A stretch of DNA of 64,000 nucleotides from Salticus scenicus (lineage: Eukaryota; Arthropoda; Arachnida; Araneae; Salticidae), in contig OZ005652.1 in NCBI GenBank assembly GCA_963930645.1, forward strand, positions 316,429,152 to 316,493,151, in the 5' to 3' direction. The notes below the pieces were generated by a model. The model was given only the letters and a program-made list of their open reading frames with translations, was not told where the DNA came from and did no database searches. Shown piece by piece: positions 24,847 to 37,282 of the stretch (positions are counted from its first letter, which is position 1; each line of letters opens with the position of its first letter). The position numbers and the translations under genes are program-made.

Positions 24847-26022
24847 AATAATCTGGTGTGTCCACAATACTTTCCCTTACCCTGCACTTCAATGCTATAA
24901 AAATAGAATGCACATTAAATAGTGAGATCAATAAGATAAATAATGCTATTAAATATACTTTAAAAATAATTTAAAATAGTTTTAGGAGCAGTTTTTTTTA
25001 CTTTCTCTTACCCATAAGTTAGAGAAAGTATTGTTTTTGGGTCAAATTTTCGAACGCGAGATTTTGTTATATTTACACGTTTTGAGGTGCCCTGAATACG
25101 AAAATCATATTTTTAGCAAATGGTCTGTGTGTGTGTGTGTCTGTGTGTCTGTCTGCTATCAGCATATCTCAAAAATAAATTATGGCAGAAAGTTCAAACT
25201 TGGTATTCTAAATGTGTATCATATAGGGATGCTACAGTAAGCTTTTCGTTAAGATCAAGCAAATGGTTCATGTACAGGGACAATCAAGAGAATTCTAATA
25301 CATTACGTCTATGGGGGAAATTGCAGGTAAGTAGAGTTTAACGTCTATAGACTGCACTAAACCAAATGAAACGAATATATATTTTTTGTAATAGAGATAG
25401 TCAACTGGGAAATTTTTTTTGTGTATGTAGGAGCTTCGCCTCCTCCCCGGGGGAGGAGTCCCCCCTCGAAGAGAGTAAATTTTCATGATGGGTATCTTTC
25501 AAAAGAGCTTGCCAATACCTTTAAAACGAATGGTTGAACCATCGATCTGCGATAATTTAAAACAAAGTTATCGATTTTTATTTTACTTTTAACGAAAAAA
25601 AAAATCGTAATTTTTTTTTTTTTTTTTTTTTTTTAATATTGAGAATAAAATGGACATTTTTTGGATATTTGGTGTTATACTACTTCTTTAATATGGAAAT
25701 CGTCTGCATTATCATAAAAGAAGAATTTTTTTTTAAATAATACTTTTAATAAATTATCTTTTAAAAACAGAATTATTTTTTAATAACCGAATTAAATTCT
25801 ATATAAATGTAGGTGCATTAATGAAACGGAGGGTTGAGGGGGGCGGTAGCCCCCTCACACAGAACTAATTATCATATAAAACTCTTCAGAAGGCTAATAT
25901 GAATTGTTTAACACAGGTTCACATAACAGTACTTGTTATCTTACCTTTTAATCTGAAACCTGTATTTATAGTATTAAATTTCATGGTAAGAGAAAGTCGT
26001 GTGAGTGACACACCAGATTATT
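24847..26022 (+). mobile_element. TE-H, copy with both inverted ends
   Basis: It starts AATAATCTGGTGTG and ends CACACCAGATTATT (26009-26022). The inverted ends extend about 145 bp, with CTTTCCCTTACCCTG on the left matching inverted GGTAAGAGAAAG on the right. Just inside the left end is the hairpin ACTTTCTCT ... AGAGAAAGT (about 24999-25029). Then come GTATTGTTTTTGGGTC, a (GT)n/(TCTG)n stretch, CAGCATATCTCAAAAATAAA, a TACAGGGACAATC box and two GC-rich hairpins (25437-25459 and about 25829-25857). There is no transposase and the frames are chance. It is a non-autonomous DNA element of about 1.18 kb of unknown superfamily. Confidence 0.75.
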
Positions 26023-27095
26023 TTTTTCATATAATTCTGTGTGTGTGTGGGGGGGGGGGAGCTGACGCCCTCTCAACTTCCTGTTTAATTATAATGCCTG
26101 CATATATCAATTTACAAAAAATTAAATCTGTTATTAATTTGTCTTCAAGCTTGCCAATCTTAATCAAATTTTTTAAGTGACAACCTACGAACTTTAAAAT
26201 ATCAAATTTTAATTCCCTGCAGTTATTTGTTTTTAAGTTATGCTAACAAATATACATACATGTCAACCACTGAAAAATGGACATTTGCATTCAAGAAACC
26301 TCAAAACGTGATATTAAACAAAAAACTGAGTTAAAAAATAATTTGTTTACTTTACAGTATGTGTATAAAAGATTAATTTTCTTTTCTGAGCAGTGATCGT
26401 CGACATAATAAAAATTAGTAAAGCATTTTTAAAAATTACTTCGAATAGAAACGAAGTTTAGCTTAATTTTGGATAGCCCTGTATATTTCCTATAAACTAT
26501 ATGCACATCACATTGTGTAAATAAATTTAGTTTTATATGATAGTCACTTAACACAAAATGAAATATACCTCCAGAAATTTCCAAGTATAGCCCCAATATA
26601 TCCATATACTTTGAACAGCCCTGCAAACGAATGATAGATGATATCCATACCACAATTTGCACAAAAGATGCTTTTATGCATATAAAAAAATATGTTCATT
26701 TCATTTTGTTTAGCGCAACCTATACATGTTACAGTTTATTTATCAGAAATTTCCCCCATATACATGATGTATTTGAAATATCTTCCATGACCCTGTACAC
26801 GAACCATTTGCTTTATTTTTATAAACGAAAAGTTTAGTGCCAAATCACTATATGATACATATATAGAATACCGAGTATGGACTTCCTGCATCTATTTGTT
26901 TTTGAGATATGCTGAGAATGACACACAGATAGACAATATTCAGAGATACAGACAAACCAACCGATAAAAACACGACTTTCGGATTGAGAGGACCTCAAAA
27001 TGTGTAAATATAACAAAGTCTAAATTTCAAAAATTTGACCCAAAAGCAGTACTTTCTCTATAATTGGTACGGATAAGAAAAAGTAAAAAATGTAT
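26023..27095 (-). mobile_element. TE-H, inverted copy abutting the first
   Basis: Read on the minus strand from about 27090 it shows GTACTGCTTTTGGGTC, GTTATATTTACACATTTTGA, the GGTTTGTCTGT box, a CAGCATATCTC-type word, CATATAGTGATTTGGC and a TGTACAGGGTCAT box. It also shows the 3' half words AACCTCAAAACGTGATATT (plus-strand reading near 26298) and AAGCTTGCCAATC (26149). It lacks the terminal AATAATCTGG and fuses to the neighbouring copy in a (GT)n/(G)9 tract at 26040-26060. Confidence 0.75.
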
Positions 27096-27100
27096 GAGTG

Positions 27101-27102
<2 letters not shown>

Positions 27103-27148
<46 letters not shown>

Positions 27149-27154
27149 TTTATT
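27103..27154. repeat. (AT)n microsatellite with TTTTA tail
   Basis: About 20 AT units are followed by TTTTATTTTA-type repeats. Confidence 0.9.
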
Positions 27155-27159
27155 TTTAT

Positions 27160-27393
27160 TTTATTTTTTTTTTGAGTAAAATTAAATTTAAAAAAAAATA
27201 GCGACATTTATAATTTGAAACATGCATTAATCTGATGCTCTGTAAAAAAGATGCCTAAAAGCAATGTTTTTATACATGAAATATACAGAGCTGCCAACCG
27301 AATGCGGCAAATTTTTAATACCGCCCCTTTTTATACACCTCTTAATTTTTAGAGTAATTCTCTTCAAATAAATTTACGATGAATGAAGAAAAC

Positions 27394-27456
<63 letters not shown>

Positions 27457-28330
27457 CCAAACAACGAATCTTACAAATATCTTGGATGAGTTCGTAAATT
27501 ACGTTACATCGCCGTTTGGTTTTCAAGTAGCAGTCACTTGAAAATTTCAAATTCGCATTGTAAAAAGCATATTTAAGACCGGATTTGCTTGATTTTTTAT
27601 GTATGTATATATATATAAGGATCTCAAATAAGTTTATTAATGAATTTATCTGAAATTTTTAACAAAATTACAAAAATAAAGCAACAAATCCTATTTGAAA
27701 CATAACATTTATTTGATGTTGAATTAAAGATTATTTAAAAAATATATTTTTTAAGTATAAAATATACATATTTAAAAATTTTTAACGAAATCATTCATAG
27801 TATTTACAATTCTCAAGAAATTCAGTAAAAATAAAATAAAATGTTAAATTATTATTTAATGACACCGTATTACTCTTTTGTTTTAACTTAATTTTGAGTA
27901 AGATTAAATTATTAAAAAAAAAAAAAAAAAAAAAAAGTTACATTTCTAATTTGAAGCATAAATTTATTTGGTGTTGCATTAAAGATGTATGTGTAAAAGT
28001 AATATTTTTAAATATAAAATATTATATATATTTAAAAATTTGTATCTTGCCCATTCATAGCATATAAAAATTCTGCAGAAATTAACTTATTAAAAAAATT
28101 ATTTTTTTCATTATCCAAATAGTATGTTTTACTTCACTTTTGAATGGAAGTGGCATTTGAAACTAAAAACATATATTTTTTTATTCTGTTTTAAAAATAT
28201 ATGTGAAAGCAATATTTTCAAATATAAAATATTATACTTTAACATAAAAAAAAAAAAAAAAAAAAGAATCTGAAGTGAAAATCTATTTTGAAAAACAATG
28301 TTTTTTTTTTTTTTTTTTTTTTTCAAATGA
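27160..28330 (+). repeat. degenerate ~200-260-bp AT-rich tandem repeat
   Basis: At least four units carry the same order of words: TTGAGTAARATTAAAT, poly(A), a GCGACATTT/GTTACATTT box, ATTTGAARCATA, TTATTTGRTGTTG, AAAGATG, an AATATTTTTAAATATAAAAT block, then CATTCATAG. Poly(A) tracts occur at 27914-27936 and 28245-28265 and poly(T) at 28303-28323. An (AC)n(AT)n tract interrupts at 27393-27457. No coding content. Confidence 0.6.
27393..27457. repeat. (AC)n(AT)n microsatellite
   Basis: About 24 AC units are followed by eight AT units. Confidence 0.95.
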
Positions 28331-28339
28331 TCAGCGCAT

Positions 28340-28916
28340 AAAAACACTTTTTTTAAATAATTGAGAATTTAAACCAGTTTCGATAAATGTTAAAAAGTGA
28401 TTATGATTTCACAGTTCAAAAGTCTTTATACATTCTGTCCAAAATTAGAGATTTTATAAAGATTTTTTTAAATTAATTAAAATGTGATTTTTCTTCTTTC
28501 AGCTCACTTTGCATACCTGTTTTAAAATTTGCATTCTATCAAAATTTTAATTTCTGATTAATATTAAATGAAAAGTCCTTATTCTTTCAAAATTAGAGTA
28601 TAAAAAATTTTTCTTTATTTTTATTTTATTTTGTTAATTTATTATTTTATTATTTAGGAAATCGTGAATTTTTAACCGATTTTGTCAAGAAATAAAAATT
28701 GACTGAAATAGGTTTTATGAGTTGACAAGTGAAAAATTGTTAAATTCAGTTGAAAAATAGCGATTTTAAAGAAAACTAATGGATAATTATGTACACTGCC
28801 AACTGCCTTTTATTTTTTATTTTTTGCAAGCTAGCGTTCTGCTAAGTGAAAATTGCAGCTTTCATAAAAAAATATATTTAATTAAATTGAAGGTTTATAT
28901 ATGTATATATATATAT

Positions 28917-28968
<52 letters not shown>

Positions 28969-30325
28969 CTAGGTATGTATGTGTGCCTCTGTGTGTGTAA
29001 AGCTAACGTTACACTTTTTGCACAAGAACAATATTTGACCTTATAAATATGATTTAAGAAACTAACGTATTAAAAATTTAATTATAAACTATTAAACTTA
29101 TATATTAGTCATAGGATTAATTAGATTTGTCTTTGTGATATTTTATGTAAATTCTTACATACATTAATTAATTTTTGTTGTTTTCCACTAACGTTGTTTT
29201 AAAATGTATTTGACCAAAGGGATACTTTGTTCTATAGGCATGTTACATTCTCCCTTTTTATAACATTTCGTAGTATTAAAAAAAAAAAAAAAAAAAAACA
29301 TTCAATCTGCAGTTTTAATTGAGAATGAGTAAATATGTTTGTAGTCAAATCGATATATATTTAAACCAGTTTTAAAATATTGTAAAAGTTTCAAAATATT
29401 ACAAAATATTATAAAATTTCTTAGCTTTATTATTTTCCGAAATATGTTGATTAAAAATTCATTTTACCTGCTACTGAATAATCAGCACAAGCTTTTTTAT
29501 TTATTTATTTATTTATATATTAATATTAATATTAATATTCATTATTAATATTAATATTTATTTTCATATTTATAGATTAACTATAGGATAAAATAAGTAA
29601 CATTTTGTCTTATCTTACAATGTGACATTCGTTTACAGAACTTTGTAGATTCGTAATTTTACTACTTTAAAGAAATATTCTTAAGTCTAAGCTTTCTTGA
29701 TATATTCAATGAGCACTCACAAATAAAGCCATGTTATTTCATGGAGAAATTATATTTTTAATTTTTAATATTGCATTCTGCAGTTCAAAATGCGAAAAAT
29801 GCACTTAGTTAATTTTTTGAATGTTTAAACATATAAAAAGTTTAAAAATTCGTTTTTTAGAAAACCATTTTTTAATACTAATTTAATGGTTGGAAACTTT
29901 TTGAATGTGAAAGCGTAATTAAAAAATTACACAGGTAATTAGTAATTCCATAAACAAATTTTACCATAAAATTACATGGGTTTTGCGTGTCGACAGGGAT
30001 AGGTATACTGGTTTTAATGGTATGTGTATATTTATTTGAAGAAAAAATAATGATTTTTAAGTAAAAAATCTAAATATATTTAAGAAAAACAAGGAGAAAT
30101 TGTAAGTTGCGCAATATTTCTCATAACCCTTATTAATAGTTGCATTAGAACAGAGATGCGATAAAATATAAACACATTTTAGAAAAAAAAAAATATTTGA
30201 ATGAATATGGAAACAAAATTTGAATTAATAGAACAAATGTCTAATTCAGTGATACACTGGATTTTTATATACGTGATGGAAATTATTTGAAAACTAAAAA
30301 AAAAAAAAAAAAAATGTTTTACAAA

Positions 30326-30360
<35 letters not shown>

Positions 30361-31830
30361 AAAATGAAAAAGAAAGAAAAATGAGGAAATGCACATTATT
30401 TTAAATGCCTTTAAATGCTTAATTTAAGCAGTGTGATGATTCAGGTATCGAATTTTAACTATAAAAGAAAAGTGGAGATTTTTTAAATATGTATATTTTT
30501 ACTTTTTAGCAACCTACAAATTATGGATGATGCCCAGAAACACACTACACTGAACAGGTTAATTGGAACAGATTTTGAGCTATTACAGACAGTATAATGA
30601 ATTATTCTAGACAGCATAACCGCAAAAATAGCCAGGTGGACATTAAATCGAAATATTCAAGGTTAAACAAGGTTACACTTAAAATAATTCTTATACATAC
30701 GGAGAATTTAAGAAGGGTTTTGTGGTCTAGCACTCTGTTTTAATTATTTACGTGAAGAAAAAAAAAGAGGTTTCTGTATCAAAGATCATTACGAAATATC
30801 GTTGTTATAGTCCTGAGCTCTAATTTTATATATCAGTAGAATGTATGTTTGAGCTACACGACTAGAATGTTCTTTTTAAACATATTTATCATTCTTTTTT
30901 TTTTTTTTTTTTTTTTTTTTCAGATTACTTCACATGTTGAAAACTGTAATATCTAAAGAAAACATTTCTTAAATATATTTTTTGGTACTAATATTTAAAA
31001 TTCATAATTCAAAACAACCATGATTGACCAAATGTATACTTTATACAACACTACGACCGTATGGCACTATTTTCAAATTAATTCCTTATATTTAATCAAA
31101 ATTTTCACATATGTATATAATAAAATAGGTTAAAAAAACGAATTACAGAATGCTGTTTAAAATATAACTACCATTCAAATTCCAGTTTCAGTGTTTGCTA
31201 GGCACTAGTCAGGTTATAAACTGCAATCTCTAAAATATTTTTAAAACATTTTTCTCATATTAAGATTTCACATTCAAAATTCAGCATAACCTGTTTGAGA
31301 ATAGGCAGTTTTCAATGTAAAGCTATTTTCATGAGCAATTGTATGGCACTATATCCAAATTTATACTTCATTTGTTAAATCATTGATACTTCGTGATGTT
31401 CTGGTGCACAATCGACAAAAGAAGGAGAGCAAAAGAGATCCACATCTATACTTTTCATTGCTAAATTCAAAAAAGGAAAAGAGAAACAAATGATAAAAGA
31501 AAATTCAATTCGAAATCATGTTTCCTTATTTTTATATTAAAAACTAATGTATTGAATGACATAAAATATTTAAAATGTCATGTTACAATAACAAATTTAT
31601 ACAACATAATATGAATATATACAGCCATTATTACCCCAAATATAAATTTTCACAAAGTTATAGAAAATAATTCTGGAAATTTTCAATTTCAAATACATAT
31701 AATCGAATTTTGAAGTGATCTAAACGTGAAATTCCCTAAAAATTAAATTTCAGATAAAGTTTATAATAAAAATTTTAATTAGTGTAAGAAATAAAAGATA
31801 AACAAATAAACAAATAGTCTACGAAATAGT
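28340..31830. other. AT-rich DNA with microsatellites, no gene recognised
   Basis: (AT)n(GT)n lies at 28900-28968 and (TAATAT)n near 29518-29568. Poly(A) is at 29279-29298, 30299-30314 and 30341-30364, and poly(T) of about 27 nt at 30894-30920. A diverged direct repeat of about 250 bp spans 30920-31380, with the word GTATGGCACTAT in both units (31059 and 31343). Confidence 0.6.
28919..28968. repeat. (GT)n microsatellite
   Basis: About 24 GT units lie directly after a short (AT)n tract. Confidence 0.95.
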
Positions 31831-32065
31831 TGAAAAACACTTATTAATAGTTTTACGAAATTAATCACTTTCCTCCAGGGTTCTTAATCAAATGAAAAAA
31901 AAAAAATAATAATAATGGGTGAGGATTTCTCACCTTTATTCAAAAACAAAGTGAGACTTTGAAGCACTATGCGAGATTTCTGGAAATTAAGTGAGACCGC
32001 TAATAAAATTTCAATAATAATATTAGGTCTTTTACATGGACACAGGTATTTTGGATGAATGGGAG

Positions 32066-32103
<38 letters not shown>

Positions 32104-32480
32104 CAATCATAGAATAAATACAAATGTAAAAATAAACGATTAAAATAATAATAATAATAATAATAATTAATCGAGTTTGGAAAAACTTGAAAGTGTACGA
32201 ATTGCTTGTAAAATTAAAATTTTTAAGTGAGAAAATGAAAAAATATGCGAAATTCTCGAGGTCTCACGCTCTAATGGGAAACCTACTTTCCTCAATCATT
32301 AACAAATTGTAGTGCTAAAGAATTTTCAAGCGTAGTTCAAAAACTATTTAGGCAAAGAGGATTTTTTTATATACGTATATTGAAGTGTTTTTACGAAATT
32401 GACCAATTTCTTCGATCATTAATAAACTACAATACTGGTGGTTTTTCAAGCGCATGTATAAAATTGTTAGGGTAAAGAAG
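31830..32480 (+). repeat. two tandem ~110-bp units, the first split by a transposon
   Basis: Both units share TTTACGAAATT, TTTCYTCRATCATTAAYAAA, TTTTCAAGCG and a GGYAAAGA box. In unit one the sequence is interrupted after CTTTCCTC by the hAT-like miniature 31876-32285. Unit two (32377-32480) is uninterrupted. Confidence 0.75.
31876..32285. mobile_element. hAT-like miniature with exact 8-bp duplication
   Basis: The 410-bp insert begins CAGGGTTCTTAAT and ends ATTGGGAAACCTA-like (reverse complement TAGGTTTCCC), a weak inverted pair. It is flanked on both sides by CTTTCCTC (31868-31875 and 32286-32293). Inside are a poly(T) tract of about 35 nt at 32069-32103, an (ATA)n tract, and inverted GTGAGAC/GTCTCAC words. 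It has no coding capacity. The uninterrupted tandem copy at 32377 shows the pre-insertion state. Confidence 0.75.
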
Positions 32481-32489
32481 TGAAATTTT

Positions 32490-33442
32490 ATGTATATCAT
32501 TATTAAAAATCTATTTTAAAAAAACATTAAAATATTCATAAGTTTTCATATAAGTTTACACTTTTTAAAATATTAAATCGAAAACGATACTTTCTATACA
32601 TAATATATATTCGGCAGGTAATGAAATAAACATGTTTTATACAGTAAGTAAAATTGTAAAATGCATAAAAATCATATTATTATGTGTAATTAAAGTTAAC
32701 GCAATAGGAAGAAATAAGTATAGAATTCTTTAATCAAATTGAAATGTGAAATAAATTTTAATTAATGAAGTTAATTTATTTTTTAATTTTGTTTGTTTAT
32801 TAAGTAAAAAACATATTTTCTAAGCTAATTTTTTAAAGTAATAATTAGAAACGGAACGATTTCAAGTTGGCTAATATTATTTTCTACTCCATACGACGAC
32901 GGTAAAACATAAAGTTATTTTTTCATCATAATCACGAAATTATAAGAGGAGGGGGTATACGTATATACATTAATATTCTTATAGAAAGTTCTTATAGAAA
33001 GGTAATCTATAAACAAAAAAATCATTGCCACAGACTTTTTTTCTTCTATTTTAAACCTCTTAAAATAAATATTTTCTAGATTTATGATATCGCTATATGA
33101 ATACGAATATTAAAACGATCGTTAAAAGTCTGTATTGATTAAATTTTAATCCATATTTGCTCATTTATTATTATTATTTAACTAATTAATAAATTAAGTA
33201 CTTTTGCTTGTTCTGTGCTGTGACAACTAATGCGCAATGCTATTACTTGGGGCTCGTATACTGCGACGATGGATATTAAGCACTTTCGTCAATAAAAAAT
33301 TCCAAAAATATTTGTCGCATTTCGTTACAATTTTCACAGGAGATACGTATAAGGGTAATAGCGAAACTCCCGTTTCTGATAATAATTTCAAATCGTTTTG
33401 ATATTAGATCTAAGAAAAAGCTGTAGACATTCAAATTAACTT

Positions 33443-33477
<35 letters not shown>

Positions 33478-34540
33478 TTTTTTTTTTTTTTTTTTTTTTT
33501 TTTACATATATCACAAAATTAGTGTGGATGTCATTTACACTATTCGAAATCTTTCGTAGACATACAGGTTAGAGTCATAATAATAGAAATAATAATTTAA
33601 AAAATATATTTTTTGTCAGAATGGAAATAAATAGAAAATATGCATACATGCTTTACAAATTGTAGATATAAAATACTCAGTATAATAGATAAAAATATTT
33701 ACAATATTACTATTATCAACATCAGTACTATTAATTTATGCAAATATGATTTTTTTTTTTTTTTTTTTTTTTTGAATGAAAGTAGTAAATAGAACAAATT
33801 AAAGTGCATGTCAAAAATAGGAATGTAAAATATAAAAAATAAAATATGAAATAAAGCATAAGGAGAAAATCAATTTTCACATTCTCTCACATTTAAGTAC
33901 CATAAAATGAATTTGAATTTAATTCCTATGCAGGGAAAAGCTCGGTTTATTTTATTTGTTATTAGTTTTATTTTTTCAAGATGAAAAAAATAACATAATA
34001 TTTTAATATATAAATTAAAAAATAAAACACTTGATCATAGGGAATTATAAAGATCATAAAAGGCAAAGGCGTTTATGTATCAAAAAGATTTGTGCTGATT
34101 TTTTCGGAACAAATTCTCAGAAAATTTCAATAACTATAATATTTAATTAAATTGATAATAATGATAAATAATGAAAGGCTTTTACAACTTATATCTATCA
34201 ACTTTACACCACGATTACTCCAACATAGTGTATCCGTAATATTTATACACTAATTCTAAAATGTATATATTTTTATTTTTAGTATTTTAATTTGTACTTT
34301 TAATTAATGAATTAAAGTTAGCATTTCATTTTCTTTGCTTGTCAAAAATTATTATTAAATTAATGTTCTCAGCAAAATCACTTAGATATATACTATTTCC
34401 TTTGTAGAAAGACCGAATATATTACGAAATGTAACGTGTTAAATTTATAAATAAAAATGATAAGAAGTTTTACTTCGTTTGTATTTCACTTTTTAGTAAT
34501 TATCTGATGATCCTAAAGTAAATTTTAAATTAACAAAACT
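32490..34540. other. AT-rich DNA, no gene recognised
   Basis: TTTA repeats at 33437-33480 run into poly(T) at 33480-33503. Another poly(T) is at 33751-33772. A somewhat richer patch at 33210-33400 shows no recognisable coding content. Confidence 0.6.
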
Positions 34541-34659
34541 TACATATTTCTTTGGTAAATTCGTCGAAAAGGAAGTTTAATACTTTACAGAAAAAAATAG
34601 ATCACATTATTTATAGAAATGCATTTTTGAATACTCCTGTTCTAATTTTGCTAATTTTT

Positions 34660-34875
34660 TCTATTCTCTATGACCAATCACTCTACGGTCGATCAATCCC
34701 AACTTCCCAACTGCGGGCGGAGAAACTAACATTACGGAAGATAGTGTGATAGAACAATATTTGTCCAATAGATGGCGTTAAATGAACTTCATTGAAACTG
34801 AATCACGATTTCCCCTTGAACTCGGCGCGGCGTGGCGGCCGTTTCTAGTTCTTCCGCGTTTTCAGCGCAGTGTGG
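34660..34875 (+). promoter_or_regulatory. candidate promoter / 5' exon patch
   Basis: A GACCAATCA (CCAAT box) at 34671-34679 is followed by GCGGGCGGAG at 34713-34722, CCAATAGATGGCGT at 34765-34778 and a CpG cluster at 34822-34863 (GGCGCGGCGTGGCGGCCG and two more CGs). This is the only CpG-dense non-repeat patch in tens of kilobases. Downstream lie pyrimidine-rich DNA and poly(T) (34988-35010), then purine-rich AAGAAG repeats and an inverted CCAAT near 35135. No coding frame can be assigned with confidence: the 72-codon frame at 34832 quickly becomes F/L-rich low complexity. It could be a first exon, a lncRNA start or a TE promoter. Confidence 0.35.
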
Positions 34876-35199
34876 TTTTTATTTCAATTTTTTATTTCTT
34901 TTTTTATTAAACGCACTGAAAGATCGTTTTAGTTTCCCCTTTCACCTGTCTGCTCACCTTCTGCAGGTCTTCTATCTCTTTTATTTACTTTTTTTTTTTT
35001 TTTTTTTTTTTCAGCCCCTCTGTTTCAAGCACAAATTTTCTTTTTATTAAAGACGTTCTCAAAAGCAAAAAGAAAAAGAAAAAAAAAAGAAGAAGAAGAA
35101 GAAGAAAGTTCATAAAATCCGGTTCCAACTGACCGATTGGTCGAAAGTGAAGAAAAGAATGTGGACACAATGTACAGATATAGGAAGTTTAATCTGACC

Positions 35200-35940
35200 T
35201 GGGTTAGCTTTAGAAAAAACTTAGAGGTTTATTATTTTTTTCTTTATTTTTAACTTTTTCTCTCTTACAAGATTTATATCGTAATGACGATTTCGAGAAC
35301 TTTCAGTTACAAGAACTACAATGAAGCATGGAAAGTTTTAGAGGCGTTAAAATATGGTTCATCGTCATTGTTACACGGGGTTTTCGGGTCAATATTAATG
35401 ACGTCATCGTAAGGCCAGTAAAAAAAGTCAAGGGCACCAGTATAAGATAGAAATACATTTTATGTACAAATGGTGCACATGAAACAGCCGAAAAAGTCTG
35501 TGCAATATGCTATTTTGTTCTAAAGAATGTTATTAATTATTTTTTTTTAATGTCCTCTTTAACAACATGAATCTTTCTGACATATTTATAATGACTATTT
35601 TTTATGTAAAGACAAACGAATTTTTTTTAAACAATTATCTTTGGGCAGCATTTTTCAAACTATTTTTTATCCCTTACAGAGGAATGATAAAAGATATCTG
35701 CTTATTTTAATAAATGTAAATTCTTTTATCTAATTATTCTGTGAATGTTCTAGCAAACAGCATGTTAGGTTTGAAGACAAGTAATGACAAATGCAGTTAT
35801 TATTATTTATTTATTATTATTATTTTTTTTTTCATTGTACTCATTAAACAGTGCCCTTTACTTAAAAATTGAGATTAACAAGAAAGAAAAGAACCAGAAA
35901 TTTGTATGAGAATTTCTGCAGATTATATACTTACTTCCAA
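35200..35940. other. AT-rich DNA, no gene recognised
   Basis: It includes a moderately complex patch at 35280-35480 and ATT repeats at 35795-35830. No transposon end or open frame of note. Confidence 0.55.
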
Positions 35941-35959
35941 TTACATCGAGAATGTATTA

Positions 35960-36032
35960 CTCATGTGTCTACTTTATTCGCTGATGAAGGGTCGTGCTCA
36001 TTTCCTTCGACCTAAAAGAAAAGTTGCGAGTC

Positions 36033-36064
<32 letters not shown>

Positions 36065-36068
36065 TATG
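35960..36068 (+). repeat. dispersed CTGATGA repeat with (ATT)n tail (copy 1)
   Basis: TCTACTTTATTCGCTGATGA, GGTCGTGCTCATTTCCTTCG and AGTTGCG are followed by (ATT)n. The same order (YACTTTWTTCGCYTGATGA, RTCGTGCTSA, CTTC, CG, then a microsatellite) occurs at 57080-57200. A short conserved core plus a 3' microsatellite is typical of SINE- or Penelope-type retroposons. Confidence 0.5.
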
Positions 36069-36069
36069 T

Positions 36070-36582
36070 TCCTTGCTTACAAAGATTTATTCGACGAAGT
36101 CAAATGCAAGGATAATATTATTTATTATTCCTATTCAGATTTCCATACGTTTTTAAAAACTTTAAAACTCTTGTTAGTGACCCTTCTTGTACATCTTTCA
36201 TATTTGATACATGGAAATCACATAATAAATACATAACTTTCTCTCACTAGCTGCTGTTTATTTTTATTTTAATTCTTGTAATTTTATTTATTATTATTAT
36301 TATTATTTACTAATTTTATTAGCAGTCATCTTCACTTCTTTTTATTTATTACTATATTCCCCCCCCCCTTCTTTTTTTTTCTTTTCCTTTTCCCTTTTGG
36401 TAATTCTGGTCATCCCAGTAATCATTATTAATTTCAATTTTATTTAGTTAATATCAGTTATGTCAAGTTTGGGCATTGCCCTTTTGATTTTGCACTGGTA
36501 CCTACTTTATTCATCTCATGAATGGTCAAGCTATTATTTTTACCCGAAATAATTGTTGCGAATTGAAATTTATGGTGTTTCC

Positions 36583-36618
<36 letters not shown>

Positions 36619-37282
36619 GTTTAATACCAGCGTAATTTTCAACTTTCGGTACATTTTAAACTGTTAAATATGAACGCAGCTTAAATTTTTAGCTTTTCAC
36701 TAAAACATTGCATTAAAAATAAATAACAAAACGAAAAGAAATAATTTATAATCTAATAATTTTGGGTCGTGAATTTTTTTAAATCATTACTTCGTAAACG
36801 TGCCAGTAAATAGCAAGTTCAGATATAAAAACGAACAAAAAATAAAGAAATGTAAACGTTTTAGTTTTTTTTACGCCTTAAACTCTACAATTTAATTACA
36901 ATTTTATATTAATTATAAAGAAAGTAAACCTCAAAATGTTCACCTGAATAAGTAGAATTTATTAACTCTCTTCAAATTAACATGTGAATATATCAATAAA
37001 CAGCAAATTTGGATTTAAAGATAAACAAAGGTAAATGCAATTTATTTTTTAATTTTATTTTCATTAAATTGTATAATTTATAATGTAATCACGTTTCTTA
37101 AAACTAGTATTGAGGCCGATTCCAAAAGTATGGAGGAGTGCCAAATTGACCGACAAATTGTGATTTGGTAAACATCCAGTCACTCGGTGTTCCTTTAACA
37201 CTGAACTCGTTGAGTCTGCACTCGCGTAGAAGCCCCCATAGGCGCAAAAAATGTGGTTATTAAAAAGTTAAAATGTTAAATA
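36070..37282. other. AT-rich DNA, no gene recognised
   Basis: ATT repeats lie at 36285-36310, a nine-base C run at 36360-36368 and poly(T) of about 27 nt at 36589-36615. A more complex patch lies at 37105-37250 immediately before a TE-H end. Its origin is unknown. Confidence 0.55.

Noticed and set aside
28129..30394. K- or F-rich frames such as those over poly(A)/poly(T) tracts
   Set aside because: They exist only because homopolymers and (GT)n/(AC)n lack stops; composition is not protein-like.
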